A stretch of 64,000 bases of DNA from Diphasiastrum complanatum. Lineage: Eukaryota; Streptophyta; Lycopodiopsida; Lycopodiales; Lycopodiaceae. Location of the stretch: contig CM055094.1 in assembly GCA_029204225.1 (NCBI GenBank), positions 12,933,314 through 12,997,313 of the forward strand, read 5' to 3'. The notes beneath the pieces are model-generated. The model was not told the origin of the DNA and searched no databases. It saw nothing but the letters and a program-made list of their open reading frames with translations. Below, piece by piece: positions 37,884-51,700 of this stretch (within the stretch, counting starts at the first letter, position 1; each line of letters opens with the position of its first letter). Position numbers and translations under genes: made by a program.

Positions 37884-40800
37884 TTGCTTTTGTTATCGTA
37901 GAACCTGCAGAAAAAAATTTCAGTTGACAGGAAAGTGCTTTGATACCATGTTATGAACAAATTCACAGATTTTGATATCAATGATGCTTAAAAGACAGCA
38001 AAAAGCATTCACAAAGCATTCTCCAACTAAAAACTGTATGAATATCAATGGCCGCCGATAGCTGAGGCAGATCTCCAACTAAGATCTCCAAAATAGTACA
38101 ACTCCCCTACAAGAAGCCCAAGACTCAAAATGATCAAAGCTACTAAATGACTAGCCTTGGTGGCTATTTATAATGGACAAAACCTTACCTCCCTTCAAAT
38201 AGAATTGTAGGGAAGGTGAAATTCAAAAATTAGGGCCAAAATTAGAAAACCATGTAAATAGTTTTTCTAGGCCTGTCACATGTAATATAACCGTGTGTCC
38301 AAAAACACTGTCAAAAAATAGAGAAGATGGACTATAATGTATGTCCATAACAATGTGCTATCCTCATGAGGCGTAAATAAACTTAATTCCATAAATAAAC
38401 TTAATTCCAAGGATTCAGTTGAAAGGTTGACTTGAACTTGAAGGAGGAGCTTGTTCAGTTGGAGGATCTGGCTACTTTGTTCCTTGTGAGAAGAGAGAGT
38501 TGCAAAGCTTAGTAGCATTCCCTTGCTGTTAGAAATTCTCGCATGCATCTTGCCTACTCAAAACGGCCCAGTGGCACAACTCTCATGTTAACATAATTTT
38601 ATGTTTAACCGACTACTATGGAGCAAAAGAGAGAGAAACATCTTGTGCATTCATTTCATAACAAGTGCAACATTACTAACATATTTTATCACACTTAATC
38701 TATTGACAGCTGAACCAAATGACCTTGGGAAGCTTTGATACAGCTGCTTTAAGCTCTAATGTGCTTTGTATCGATGCTGCTGGATCCAACTCCTATTTTT
38801 TGCTTTTTTTTCTTTGCTGACTTTCTCCTTAATCTCCTGCTTTGGAAAGTTGCTTGTCATTGGGCATGGGATAGCCTTGAGCTTCTCTAAAGCCTCTCTG
38901 ACTTGCTGCAACTGGACTTGTACTGCCGATTGATAGTTTTCATCAGTAATGTACATGTTCCATGGTACTAAAGGATTCAAATGTAATTGTTAGGGGCTGA
39001 TCCTTTGTTGTGTTTTTAGCTTCTGGATAATTGTTATGCATTGCCCTTTAAATTTCTGCATGACTTGGGAAAGAAGAGTCTGTTTCCATGCCAATAGGCA
39101 GTGCTTTGTTGAGAAATGAGAGTATATTATGGGGCAGAGCCTGCTTTGGTGAATGGTGTCTGCATGTTAGTTAGGTTGGGCAGTAAACATGTGCCAGAGC
39201 GGAGATTTTATGCTTCATGATGGTAAATGTGTGAGCTCTACATGTTTGCCTCTGGAGCCATATAGCTGTTTCTAAATATCATAAATGTTGGCAGACTACT
39301 TCAAAGCGAATGTCTATAAATGTGGAAATGTTAAAAAGTTGAGGTGGTTGTTTGAAGATATGAAACATATGCACCTAGAACTAGTTGCTTTTTGCAGAGA
39401 TTTTTTTGTTAATGATAAACAGTGTGTTTTCACAGTCTTGAAACAAGTTCAACCTCATATAAATTATGAGCTTTTGACTATCTGATAATGATGAATTTTC
39501 TCAGGTTTTTCAGATTTGTGTGAGAGAGCTACACAGCTTGGTTTGAACTTTGAGGAAAACATTCAATGGACACAGAACAGTATCAAAAGGATGAATGCAT
39601 TGTTGGATGATGTTTACTTTGAGCTTCAACCTAGTCAAGCTGATCGTAAGGAGCGTGAGTACGTCATTCAGTTTTTGGACAGCGTTGTAAGACGTAGGAT
39701 ACCTGGTGAGCTGGGAAGATTTTCTTGGAGCTTTTTGGTGAATAAGAAGAGACGATCTTATATCTTAGACAATCCTGAACAGCATAATCATAGTCATTTC
39801 TGGAACTAGCACCAACTTGAAAAATAATCCCTCAAGTCCAAATTTTTCTTTAGTCAATATGTATCCGCATTGCATTCCATAAAATTCAAAAGAATCTTCA
39901 GTTTGCTGGTTGGCATTGCTACCTACCTGCAAGTTTCAAATAGCACAAGGCTAATGTTTTCAAAATATTTCTACATGTCCTTGAGTCATTTCTTCGATGT
40001 GACATTTCCCTATGAAGAAACAACTTTGCCAAATTTCCCTCCAGAAATCTATTGATTCTCGAATCTGGATTCTAGATGCATTATCTGTGCATCTCCCAAG
40101 CATCTACATTTGTTACCATATATGTCCTGCTGCAATTTAGCTGCAAGGGCGCTAAGACTTGAGGTTGCTAGTTATGAATTAATCCACAATGTATCATCCA
40201 AAACATAATCATACAATGACATAATGTCGAACAATAACGATTCATTGACAAAGATATGAAGAACAGATGACAAAGAACAACATTCATGCCCTCCTATGAA
40301 GGAACTACACTCCATTGAGTTCTCCCGTGAAGAAGCTCACGAAACCCAAATCAGAAAGGACCATCATGGCCATATGCTGCCAAATGGGAAGCCTGTACAT
40401 GGAAGCTGAAAACAAGAGACTCTTGCACCTCTTGTTTAGCTCTTCATCTGGTTCCTTCTAGTGTGAGTTTCTCCCTTGAGGTCCTTCCCCACCTTTGATT
40501 GATCTATATGCATTGAACAAATATCCCACCACTCTATACATTGTCCGTACGAAAAGCCCCATAACTGGCTCGCCTAGACCCTCAGAGTTGACACTTTTTA
40601 CTCCCATGATGGTACTACATGAAGCTATTGATCAGCTGAAACGTAGTTGTGCGCAAGATGTTGAGGACCTTGACACTGAACTCCTGAGTCCTTATACATG
40701 TCGTCGACAACATTTCCCCATCACTTGCCACTCTCCTTAATAGGGCTATTGTTTTTGTTTCTCCATCCTCTTGGTGTATGAATATCATCCACCTTATGCA

Positions 40801-43800
40801 TAAAAGTGGTGGGCCTGTGAGAATATAAAATTATTGTACCATCATGATTGGGTATATCATCGCCGACTTATATGGGACCATCCTACAAAAAGCAGTGAGA
40901 AAAAATAGCTATATCCTATGGGAAAAGTTAGCTTCAAGGTGGCATATCACTCCACATTTGATCATATGTTCACTCTCAGGTCACTTATCGAGGTGGAAAA
41001 AGTTTAGAGGAGAGATTTTGGGAATGTTATTGAATGAGAAGGTGGACGAGCCTTTGTGATACTTTCATTTCAATCTTACTATATGTTGATGATGTAGTTC
41101 TAGTCTCTCCAACTAGGGAAGGTCATTGTGAAGAAGACCGAGATCATGATCTTCAATACATATTGGATGGTTAGCCATTGGAGATCATCTCTGCCTATAC
41201 ATACAAAGGGTTCCATTAACGGGACCTAGATTTAGTAGGAATCATGCAACCACTACCAGCTGACTTGGGAAGGGTCTGTCTTCCCTTGTCAACTTGGAGC
41301 GGTTCTATTTGACACCCCCACAGGTATGTATGCTTCAAAGACATGGTGTATAGGGTTTTTTGTTTGCAATCGTTGTTGAATGAAATCCATTCTCCAATGA
41401 GAACTTACAATGCCTGTCTGTTCTTTTAAATCATTAAGATTTTTGTTATTCTTATAACCTTGATTTAACGGGACCTAGGTTTAGTAGGAGTCATGCAACA
41501 ACTACCAGCTGACTTGGGAAGGGTTTGTTTTCCCTTGTCAACTTAGAGCGGTTCTATTTGACACCCCCACAGGTATGTATGCTTCAAAGACATGGTGTAT
41601 AGGGTTTTTTGTTTGCAATTGTTGTTGAATGAAGTCCATTCTCCAATGGGAACTTACACTGCCCTGTCTGTTCTTTTAAATCATTAAGATTTTTGTTATT
41701 CTTGTAACCTTGATTGTTACCCACATCTTCCTTATTTGTGTCTTTTGTGGAAATTTCATAACGTTCCCAAAAGACTTAGGTTTATTGTAGCAGCCTGTAT
41801 AACTATGTAGTATGCTAATTGACCTTTGTAAGTGGCCAAGTAATTGCTTCAAAGCCTTGCTTCCCTTTGTTAATGAACTTTGGATAAACTTAAGGATGCA
41901 GATGTTCATGTAACTTGTAGTTGGATTTCAAATGAATTTGTTGGTATTATAGAATCATTAAAATTTTTCAGTGCTTCTTGTACTAAATAAGAAAAAACCC
42001 AACCTATACTTCTTCAAACCTATGACTTCATGACTCTATGCACCAAGGTTATTTTGGAAGATTTGAAGGTCTGTATCAATATGCTAATTCGAGATGGTTT
42101 TATCATTAAACCAAAGGGCATTTGATGCAAAGATTTGAAAGCAAAAAAGAGTGCTTTGCATTTTGAGTTTTGTTGGCTTAAGAGCACAAATCAAGATGTC
42201 AATTCAAAGAAGAATATATTTACTAAAATGTTAATGTGGAAGATGTTTGTTTTTTGCTGCACTTTCTCTTGGATAATTTGCCTATTTCTAAGGGTATTCT
42301 CTTTTCCAACAAAGTAACCATGGGTACTATTTGTGTTGTTCATCTATCAGACTTTTATCTTTCTCTTATGAATTTGAATACATGCAAAGATCAGTTTCTT
42401 GTGTACTTGTCCCATCTCAATGCATAATCAACCCATGTTACAAGATATATTGATAACTCATTTGTTCACAATCTTCTTGATTTTGGTAGCTTTCTATATG
42501 AAGACCCTAACAGTTTTGGTAGAGGAATCTATGTTAAAGAATGATGTGAACTTAATTGTGCATCTAGTGGTGATAAGTGCATTTTTTTGACCTTTCTATA
42601 AGCCAGTCCAGTCCAAGTTTATTGGTTGATATTTTTATTAGAAGATTGCAGCTAGAAGACAGCAATTTAAACATTATTTGCATGCCTCATATTTCTTCAA
42701 ACATTTCTGATTCTATTAAATATGGAGTGATCACTGCTCAAATGCGATAGGTTTTTTCGTCTTTGTATCAGTAGAGATGCTTTGGTGAACCAATTAAGCA
42801 ATATGATTAATTTGTTACTCCACAAGGGTTACCTGCTAAAAAAATCCATGAAAAAATTTGAAGATTTTAGGCTCTTATGGATATATCTTTGCTATTTCAG
42901 CTTTTGGTCTATTTAAGATGATTAATAATAGAATCCAAAAACATGGGAAGTGAAGGAGTCCGCTTTGTTTCTAGCATTTTGTTTTTCCATTATATCTTGG
43001 TAACTCTTGTGTATGTACTATAATCCCTGTTTTTATTTTATTTTATTTTATTTTGAAAATTCCTCTCGTTGATTGCCATTTACTCCTTAGTCAACGTTGG
43101 TCCTACCCAAGAGAATCCAGATTATTTTGAAACCCAAATAGCAACTTATGCTTGGGTACTAATGAGACATAGGCAATGCTGGTTGGCTAAAATTTGTTGA
43201 TTTCTGGATTCCATTATTGTTGTTGTGAATAGATTTTTAACTTTTTTTGTTGCATATGTTTTTTGTTTAAACTTTACCTTATGACATCATTGACTTCTCG
43301 AGACTCGAATTGAATTTTGTAAATTTGGGTATATTCCAATCTTACGAATAGATACATCTCTACCCTGTCACTGGTGCTAAGTGGACAAGGTCATTTCAAG
43401 GTAGAATCTTTCAATGGCTTGTTGATTACAGACAACAACTATGTTTTGTTCATTTGTAAAGAATTATAGTCAATCTCTGTGCCTTGGTGGTGAAAAATTA
43501 TTGGTAGTGTTGGTGTCCAAACATCAATTCGTTCTTCCTGTCATCTAGTATAAATGACATGTTCATGGAACTATATCTAGCTTTTATCTAAAACTATCTA
43601 CGAAAATCGATAATTCGTGTATGATTTGATTTCTACGAGTCCCAAAAAAGTATGGAATATATTGATTCGATCCAGTACAATTTATGCCAATTTATTGCTA
43701 GTACACCAAATTTTGGCATTTGTTACTTACCACCATGCTGTGTTTGTCCTCCTTGCAATATCAGCAAATGCTTTATAAGTATCTGTGGTCATATGCCTTG

Positions 43801-46800
43801 GATTCAAGTTGCCTTTTATTCATTTTGGGGTTTCTCCCCAGAGAAGGGTAGCACATAAGAGCAAGATGAAGGTACAGGTTTCAGACAACTGCTTGCAAGA
43901 GGATAGGAAGCACTTAGCACATTAAGCTATGCTTTTCTTTCCCTCTTTTGGTTCCTTCCTTGTTTCAGACGTGTCTATTATTCAGACCCAATCTGGTTTT
44001 AAAACTTTGACGAAGTGCAATTACTCCATTTGTCTCCAAGTCTCAAGAAATTGTGCTGACAATAGTAAATTCCTTTGAGTAGATCCAGCTCATCAAGCTA
44101 GTCAAATTTTTCGGGTCATGTGCCCTCCCTCTGGAGGTTATGAAGTAAATATTTGAGTTAATGTCAGTCATGTTGACCGCGATATAGTGTGCTTGTCAAG
44201 GTTAGTTATCCAAAGATCAGGTTCTGTCTTAGATTTTACGCCCATCTGGCATGTAGCTGCACATTGTGGTGTCAATTTGCTGTCAGATGACGTATACAGC
44301 TTGGACTTGGTGCTTGAAGAGAAACCGCTACCCAGTTGGTCTAGTGAAGCTGGTTCTTGTTCCACTGATCATTTTAAATAACAAGTGTCTATCCATCATC
44401 TTTGTCAACAATCACTAACAAATTATGTATGCAAAGGCTTTTGTGCATGAAGTCTGTAGGAACCTTTTCACAAGTTTTGGCTGTCTGATTCAGAGTTTCT
44501 TGGGAGATAGTATGAAATTAAGGCTTTAAGCCTGTGGGGTAATGTAAAAGAATAAGAAGTTCAGAACTCCTTTATGGAACATTAAGCTTGCGAAACTTCA
44601 TCTTACAGCTTGTGCACCCCAGCTAACCAGAGGTAAGAGCTGGTTAGTGCCATAGGACAGGTGTAAAGTTCTCTTCTTTGCTAGGAGTAAAGGCCAGGAT
44701 AATCTAAGTTGTGGGTAGTGCCCAGTGCTTTTGCAAAATTGGGGGAGTTTGACCTGCTAGTATCAGATGAATCCACATTATTGGAAGTAAATTTGAGAAT
44801 CTAGACATTCTTATGCTATAGCTGAAACAGGGAAATCGCATTATACCGTGCTATTACATAAATTCTTGTTTTGATTTCAGGGAGCAGAATCGTTGCCTTT
44901 GGTTCATATGTGATGGATATGTTTACTTCGAGAAGTGACTTGGATCTGTCTTTAATGATTGGAGATGAAGATTACTCACGAGATGATAAACTTCGATTCT
45001 TGAAGAGATTGAGAAAGAGTCTTTACCAACTCGAAAATGGTAAGCAGCATATTGTTTTTTAGTTTTCCAGTGTTCTAGCACCGCTGTTGAAGAAACTTGG
45101 CCATTATAATATCTAGATAGTAACACTTAATAATCAACAAAGTATCATTCTGGCCCATAGTTGCAACTGTCAAATCAAGTAGATTTCAATTGAGATTTTA
45201 AAATTCACATTTGCTTCAAAAGATCCAAATTGCATAACGTATCAAATCATATGATAAATTGCAAGGATTACGTATTTTAGTATAGATTGCTAAGAGATCC
45301 GAGACTCCCTAGTTATCGCAGCAAATGTAGCATTTGAAACTTACCGTATCAAGTTTAAAATTCTTGCTAGGAGTAAAATGAAGAGTCAAATCTTGCATCA
45401 AATAAAAAGGATTTGAAAGATTAGTAATCTATAGAAGGAAATGATGCTTCTACGGAGATTGATGAGCGTTTCGAGATCTGAAGAATTGTTGCATCCAGTG
45501 ATTCCACTCACAACTTTTTGTTGATCTAGGCTCTTGATTTTGAGTCTTGCTGCATTGTAGATTGATTTTTTTTAAGAGTGTGACGTGTCAGTTTTGAATT
45601 TCAGATCAAAAGACGATCTCTAAGATTCAGGCTGTGATGCGAGCAACAGTCCCAGTAGTAAAGTTTGTTGTGAGTAGGACAGGCACTGAGTGTGACATTT
45701 CTGTGGAAAATAAAGATGGAGTGCTGAAATCAACGCTTCTGTGGATATTTTCTTCTATGGACGTTAGATTCAGACAGCTTTGTTTTCTGGTAAGATATTT
45801 TGCTTCCGGTAGTTAATCAGTGCAAGAAACTGGGTGATGGGAATGTTTTTCAAGAATGGCTGCCATCCAGTGGGTCAGGTAACCTGCTGAAGACAAAATC
45901 CAATCAAAAGATTGCTTTTTGAAAATGTCAGCTGTACATTTGTGGAGATTATCTCTTACCCTAATAAGAAGAACCTTCTTTTTATTTTATGATATGCCAC
46001 CCAGTATTTTGCATTGTTTCCTTAATTTGTTATTGATGCTAATTGACATGGGTAGGACCCATCGTAAGACAATCTAGCTTGTACTCGTATCCTGTGTCCT
46101 TCAATCTGTAGGGCTTGGTTATAGGGCTTGGGATCTTATGGTAAAATTTCCATCATTTTTAGCATGTTTGAATAGCCCTTGAAGCATGTTCAACTTTTAC
46201 TTCGTTTACAAAAAACTTTATCTCATGGCTTTCGAAGTCACCAATTATTGTGCTAAATTGCGGTTTTCTGCATTTATCATGAATCCATGGCTTGTGCATG
46301 ATGATTGCAGTTGAAGCATTGGGCTAAAGCACAAGATGTTAATCAACCAAAGGATGGAACACTGAGCTCCTTTGCAATCATTCTTCTTGTTGCGTTCCAT
46401 CTGCAGGTATTTAGATGGTGTGAAGTTAAATATTCAGTTTTTTTACTGGATCTGCTACTTTATCCTTCCATAACATGTGCTGATTTTCTCTATTTATATT
46501 TTGAAAAATCTCCTTTCCAGTAGAATAGCACTCTGCCACCAACAATTATAGAGGCATTGTCAAGCTTTCCTCAAAATACTTTATTGAATTGTAGCTTGAC
46601 CGATATCTCACGTTACTGAATATGGTCGATAGAGGCATTAACTTTTCTCAAAATACTTTATTGATTTGTAGCTTCACCCATATCTCACATTACTGAATAT
46701 GGTTCATATCTAGTTGTTTTTATTGAATCTATGTTTGTTTTGGAACTTCCATAGTTTCTGTTAATTTTTTGTTGTTGTACAATTTCAGATTACTGGGCAT

Positions 46801-48711
46801 TGATGTTCTTATGTACTTGATTGAGTGAAACCCTTGTTCTTCCCCTTTGGGGGTCTAACAATTGTTTCCACTAAGGCTCTCGGTTCTTTTATACTTAAAC
46901 CAGTGTTCTTTTTTGTTTTTGTTATAGGTGTCAAAGAACAGGATTTTCATGGGTTTTTTTGGTGGTAATTTTTGCAAATTTTTTTATGCACTGTATAAGC
47001 CTACTTTTCCCCAATCCAATCATATCTATTGCCGATGCACTGATTAGACATGCACTGACTGACTCAATTGGCCAATTCAGCTAAATTCATCATCCACTTT
47101 TATTAGTGGAACCTTTTTGTAACGTATTTCAAAGTCAAACTCTTGCATGAGTGATGACCATCTAGTCTTCATGTCTTAGGATATGATATCTTCGCACGTC
47201 AAGTATGAAAGCTCGTGCTATTTAGGAAAACGTAGCAGGGATGTGGCTAAGTTCAAGTTAAGCATTATAGCGATTTCATATACATTGGCATGTTATAAGT
47301 TACTTAGAAACTCAAAAGGGTCGGAATGTACTGTACGTTCCGGAACGTGCTGGGTTGGAACGTTCTCTTAAAAATAAAAAAACATGTGTTAAACTGGCCG
47401 CGATCTTCCTTCTTCTTTGTAATACACTGAGGGACTCTAGATATACTGCTACCTCCACGAAGTATGGTACAAAGGTCCCGGAACTTACTTCGGAGATCGA
47501 GTATGGTACTAAGGATACTGCTGGCACCTCTACGACCAGGTCTGGCCCCACGGACAATTCAACGGGATCCACACTGCAGAAGTCCGTCTCTGCTGAAACA
47601 ATGGGAATACAAGCTACAATAGAGACTCTTTGCCCAATGGTGCTTGCCCAATTCGATGCCTAGCAACATATTCAGGAACACGTAAGCTAGAATCTGCAAG
47701 TCTTCTAACAAACGGGAACAAAGTTGAATCAAGAGTTGAGGAACGATCTTTTCTGCAGTCATATGCTGTTGGGAAAATGGCATTGTCTCTTGGGTTCAGG
47801 ATGCTATTCTCTGGGCTATTATCAATGAGAAGCGTGTTATGTGCAGTGGGAACGAACTCCTCTGGGCAATCACGTAATGAATGGCAGGAATTCCAGGAAT
47901 TTAAGACTTTGAGAAGTAGTTCGCACGCAGGTTTTCTTGTGAGCAAATGATCGCGTTCATCTCTGACAGTCAAACAATCATTCTGCCCAAGGACTAGATT
48001 CCTTTGTTAAAACGGAACGTATTTTTTTAAAATTTGTTTTGGTGAAATTCTGGAACGGAACGCGTTCCGTTCCGGAACGGGCAATTTAGGAACTTATAAC
48101 CAACCCTTGCCTCAAGTAAACTGGCTTATTTTTAGTGTGATAACTAGATTCTCATGACGTTTGATATAATTCTGGAGCTCAAGAAAGGATGCTTAGGAAG
48201 GAATAAACTTAAGTTTACCAGCTAGAATTACTAGACACAAGTGAATGGTTCCTTGCTAGTGTAATTGCTATGTTCAAGTATGTTAGTTTATGTGTTTCAG
48301 ATAGTGTGAAATGTAGTATTTTTTGTAGAGTAGACCTTAATATTGTTGCTTAGGAACAGGAAGGTTGGTCAAAGCTCTTAATTTTAAATTGCTTCTGCAA
48401 GTATCCAACAAATAAAAGAATTAGTGTCACAAATATGCTCAAGAAGATCATCGTGGGCTGAACATGTCATTTGTACTGTGTAATAGCATTGCATCTGTAT
48501 GTGTAAATGGGTGCATGGATTTCCAATCCATTAATTCAATTACTATGTCGATGGACTTTAACCTAGAACTGTCATTCATATCTGCAGTTTATGTATTGAA
48601 TACACAATCTATTTGCTGTAGCTGATTAAGTTACGGTTTTCTACTTTCATTTGAAGCTGGTGCTCAGACGCGATCTCCACCAATTTTTCCACCATTTTGT
48701 GTCTTTTTGGA

Positions 48712-48791
<80 letters not shown>

Positions 48792-51700
48792 GTGGATCTC
48801 TGTCAGCCTGCATCGACATTAGGTACTGTGGAAACATCTGGACCCACAACTTTGGTCAGAAAAAATTCATTATGTCAAATTCCTGAATCCTTAGCTTCTG
48901 TTGCTTTACACTTGTCTAACAATGGAGCTAAAGATAGTTGCTCATATTCATATCTACTAGATTCAGCTGAAGGGTGCTTGCAGATCATGCCATGGAAGAT
49001 AATTGGGAGGCCTGCAGATCTTACTCTGCAGTACACATGTCAGGCCTGCTCATCTTCTAGAGGAACTATGACCTGCAACTTTGAGCAAGAATGCTTCAAT
49101 CACAATGCATAATGATGTCTTTCTTGTCAACCTTAGTAGGATTTAATGCTAGATTTTGCCAATAGGTGCCTTGCTCTAAGATATGTTTTGATGGCGATAT
49201 AAGTAGCACGTCCAACCTCTATTTTTGGTGGAACTGTTTTGCATTCATACTTATTAAATTTAGTCTTCTTCAAGAAAGCTTTGTTAACTGCTACTGTCTG
49301 AATGGTGTTGTAAGACTTCGGGTGTTTGACATGCTAGATTTTTGCATTGCAGATCCTTTATATATGGCTCTTAAAGCTAAAAAAAGCGCAACTGATCTCC
49401 TTTTCAAATATTGATTAGTATATTTCTGCAGATGGTTAGACCACCAGAGTTTTTAAGATAAGCTTATGACAATTGTAGCGTTTTTATGGTTGAGATTCAA
49501 GCAGGTCTAGATCTGAAAGCTACCCCAAGCATGTTCTCAGAGGTTGAGAGGCGAGTTGAGATGTTTAAACGTCGAAACCCGGGAAGAATCAATACTGAAA
49601 GTGTGTCCCAGCTATTTGCCACATTTTTCGCAAAGGTTGATGTCTTGTTATCATTAGTTAAGTTACTGTTCATCAATTCAAGTGTATCCATCAGTGATTT
49701 CTTTAATAGAGAAAGTTATGATGTCAGATGTGGTGTAACAAAAGTAGATTGAAGGTGACACAGTGGTTGTATGTGAAGACAGTCTTATCACTAAGAGCTT
49801 CAGTTTATCAATTTAAACTTCTTCTCAAATGGGACATGATAGGCTCTAGCAGTATGATTTTTTTGTTCTGTTAGAAAATTTAGTACTCAGCTAAGGTAAT
49901 GCATTATATGTTCTTCATTTATGGTTAAAAGAGAAAATACTGAATGCATATGGAAGTTTGCTGCTAGCATAAATTTTTTTCCTTAATCTGCTGAAACTTT
50001 GTGCATTCTGTAGAACAATGAGTATTCTCATCCTGTGGAATATAGTCTGCCACCATGTGGCTGCACATCCATCCAGGTGCAGAGGTGCCAATTGAATCTT
50101 ATGGACATTGTCTTTCGAATTCACCAAAATATGTTTTTGATTCGCCAACCAATTTTCTTGTTAATTCCCAGTGGAAAAACCAGAATATGTTGTACTCTGT
50201 ACTTTGTCCTCAGTCTTGGAAAAAAGAGGTCCCAATGCTTTGAGGTTATCCAAGTGAAGCACACTGGAAGTAGAAAAAGAACTTGTACCAACTGTGGAGG
50301 CTGTGGAGGCTGTAGGTTAAGGTGGCTGAGGCATAGTACTTGGCTGCTATGGTGAAGCCTGAAGCGGAAATTGCTGGATTATGTCTGCATAGTGTCCTGC
50401 CCTAGTGCTCTATGAGATAGCTCCTGTGACATGGTGTTCTGCTGCCGTGACATCTTGAAAACATCTTGTTGCATCTGTGCCTTCTATGTTCCGGATGAAG
50501 AAGTTGAGCCTGTAGATCCTCTGGATCTCAACCACCAGAGAGGTAAGTGTAGTGGGAGCCACGTTCGAATGTGATGGTGGTGAGAACCACTTGGTAGCAT
50601 TCTATGAGAGCACTGAATACTGTCCCTCCAGATTAAGTAGAAGATCTTTGAGCTGAAGTGTCGAAAACCACTCAAGGATAGCCTGTCAAGAGCACTAGGC
50701 ACTGTTCCAACAAGTAATTTAAGTTTAAATTGTAAACTAAGGACTAACTTAACTGAGAAAAGTAGTAGAAAAGTCTACCGCTGAAGAACAGAGGCTCCAT
50801 CCACACTGTAGATCACTGCAGGAGAAGTGTAGGAAGAGCAAGGGCTAACTTGAGGAGGATGGAAGGTCTAAATAGCTTGATGAACAGGTCTCATGCTAGC
50901 CAACCTGCCAGTCTCTACAGCCTGCATGCGAATTCCTATAGTCTAAACAACAGTCATGGATGCAAAAGTAGTAAATGGGTCCGTGAAGATAATAAATAAT
51001 GCATAAATGTTTGTATGTAGTAATGTAGGAGGTTAAAAACAGGACCCATGGATGATGGGATTTGTGAGGCATATGTATATATGTTGCATCGCATCCTTGG
51101 ATGAGAGGGTGTCTTCTTGATACTTTTATTTGCTAGTATAGAATCATTGAGATGTAGGTGATGAAGCAAGGGTGTCACACGTCTCCGTCATGTTATGGGT
51201 GTGACCAAACTGAGATGGCATTCCTTGAAGCATCATAATAAAATACGTACAAGCATCTTCTTTTTAATGTGGCTAGGAAAAGGTGCTAATGATTTGATAC
51301 TAGATATGTGCATGAATGACTTGGGAGTGCCAAAGATCATATGTCTCTTCAAGTATTCAGCTCTATAATACTCATTTCACAGTGCCCTTTAGCACAGTAA
51401 TATATAAGGCTGTAGGCTCTCACATGCAAAGGAGACCAAAATTTTATTTGCATATAGAAGTATGAAGACTAGAATATCATTAAGCCTACGCCCATCACAA
51501 CCACTTACATGAATGTTATGGACTCACCTAAGCTAACCTTAATTACGAAGTTGCCCTAATTGGGATATCTTTAGGTACTGGGCCATTACCATTAAGGGCA
51601 TTTCCTTATGGGACCCAAGCATAGATGCACTGCGATTCTGAATCGCGATTCAGAATCGCAATTCTGAAACGCGTTTCGGGATTTTCCCAGAATCGCGCAG

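Larger units (their letters stand above)
34622..38352 (-). mobile_element. Internally deleted Ty3/Gypsy chromovirus remnant
   Basis: Reading right to left are a complete 5' LTR (38352-37949), a primer site (37948-37935), a leader with a GA run, gag (37596-36640), a gap where protease, RT and RNase H should be, integrase (about 36090-35200), a chromodomain, a tail, and a stub of the 3' LTR. The element is antisense to the host gene. Confidence 0.85.

Noticed and set aside
39285-39485. Open frame of 66 codons just before exon 2 as an extra TUTase exon
   Set aside because: It ends in a stop before the exon-2 acceptor, has no splice donor in frame, and resembles nothing in the family. Exon 1 joins exon 2 in phase without it.
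44168-44381. Overlapping open frames on both strands in intron 3
   Set aside because: They are short, mutually complementary, carry no motif and lie inside the intron.
50014-50076. Possible TUTase exon (21 codons, phase 0 at both ends) between exons 7 and 9
   Set aside because: The phase fits, but the peptide shows no family similarity. The minus strand here reads a Gypsy gag pattern, and 57298-57402 fits both phase and family.
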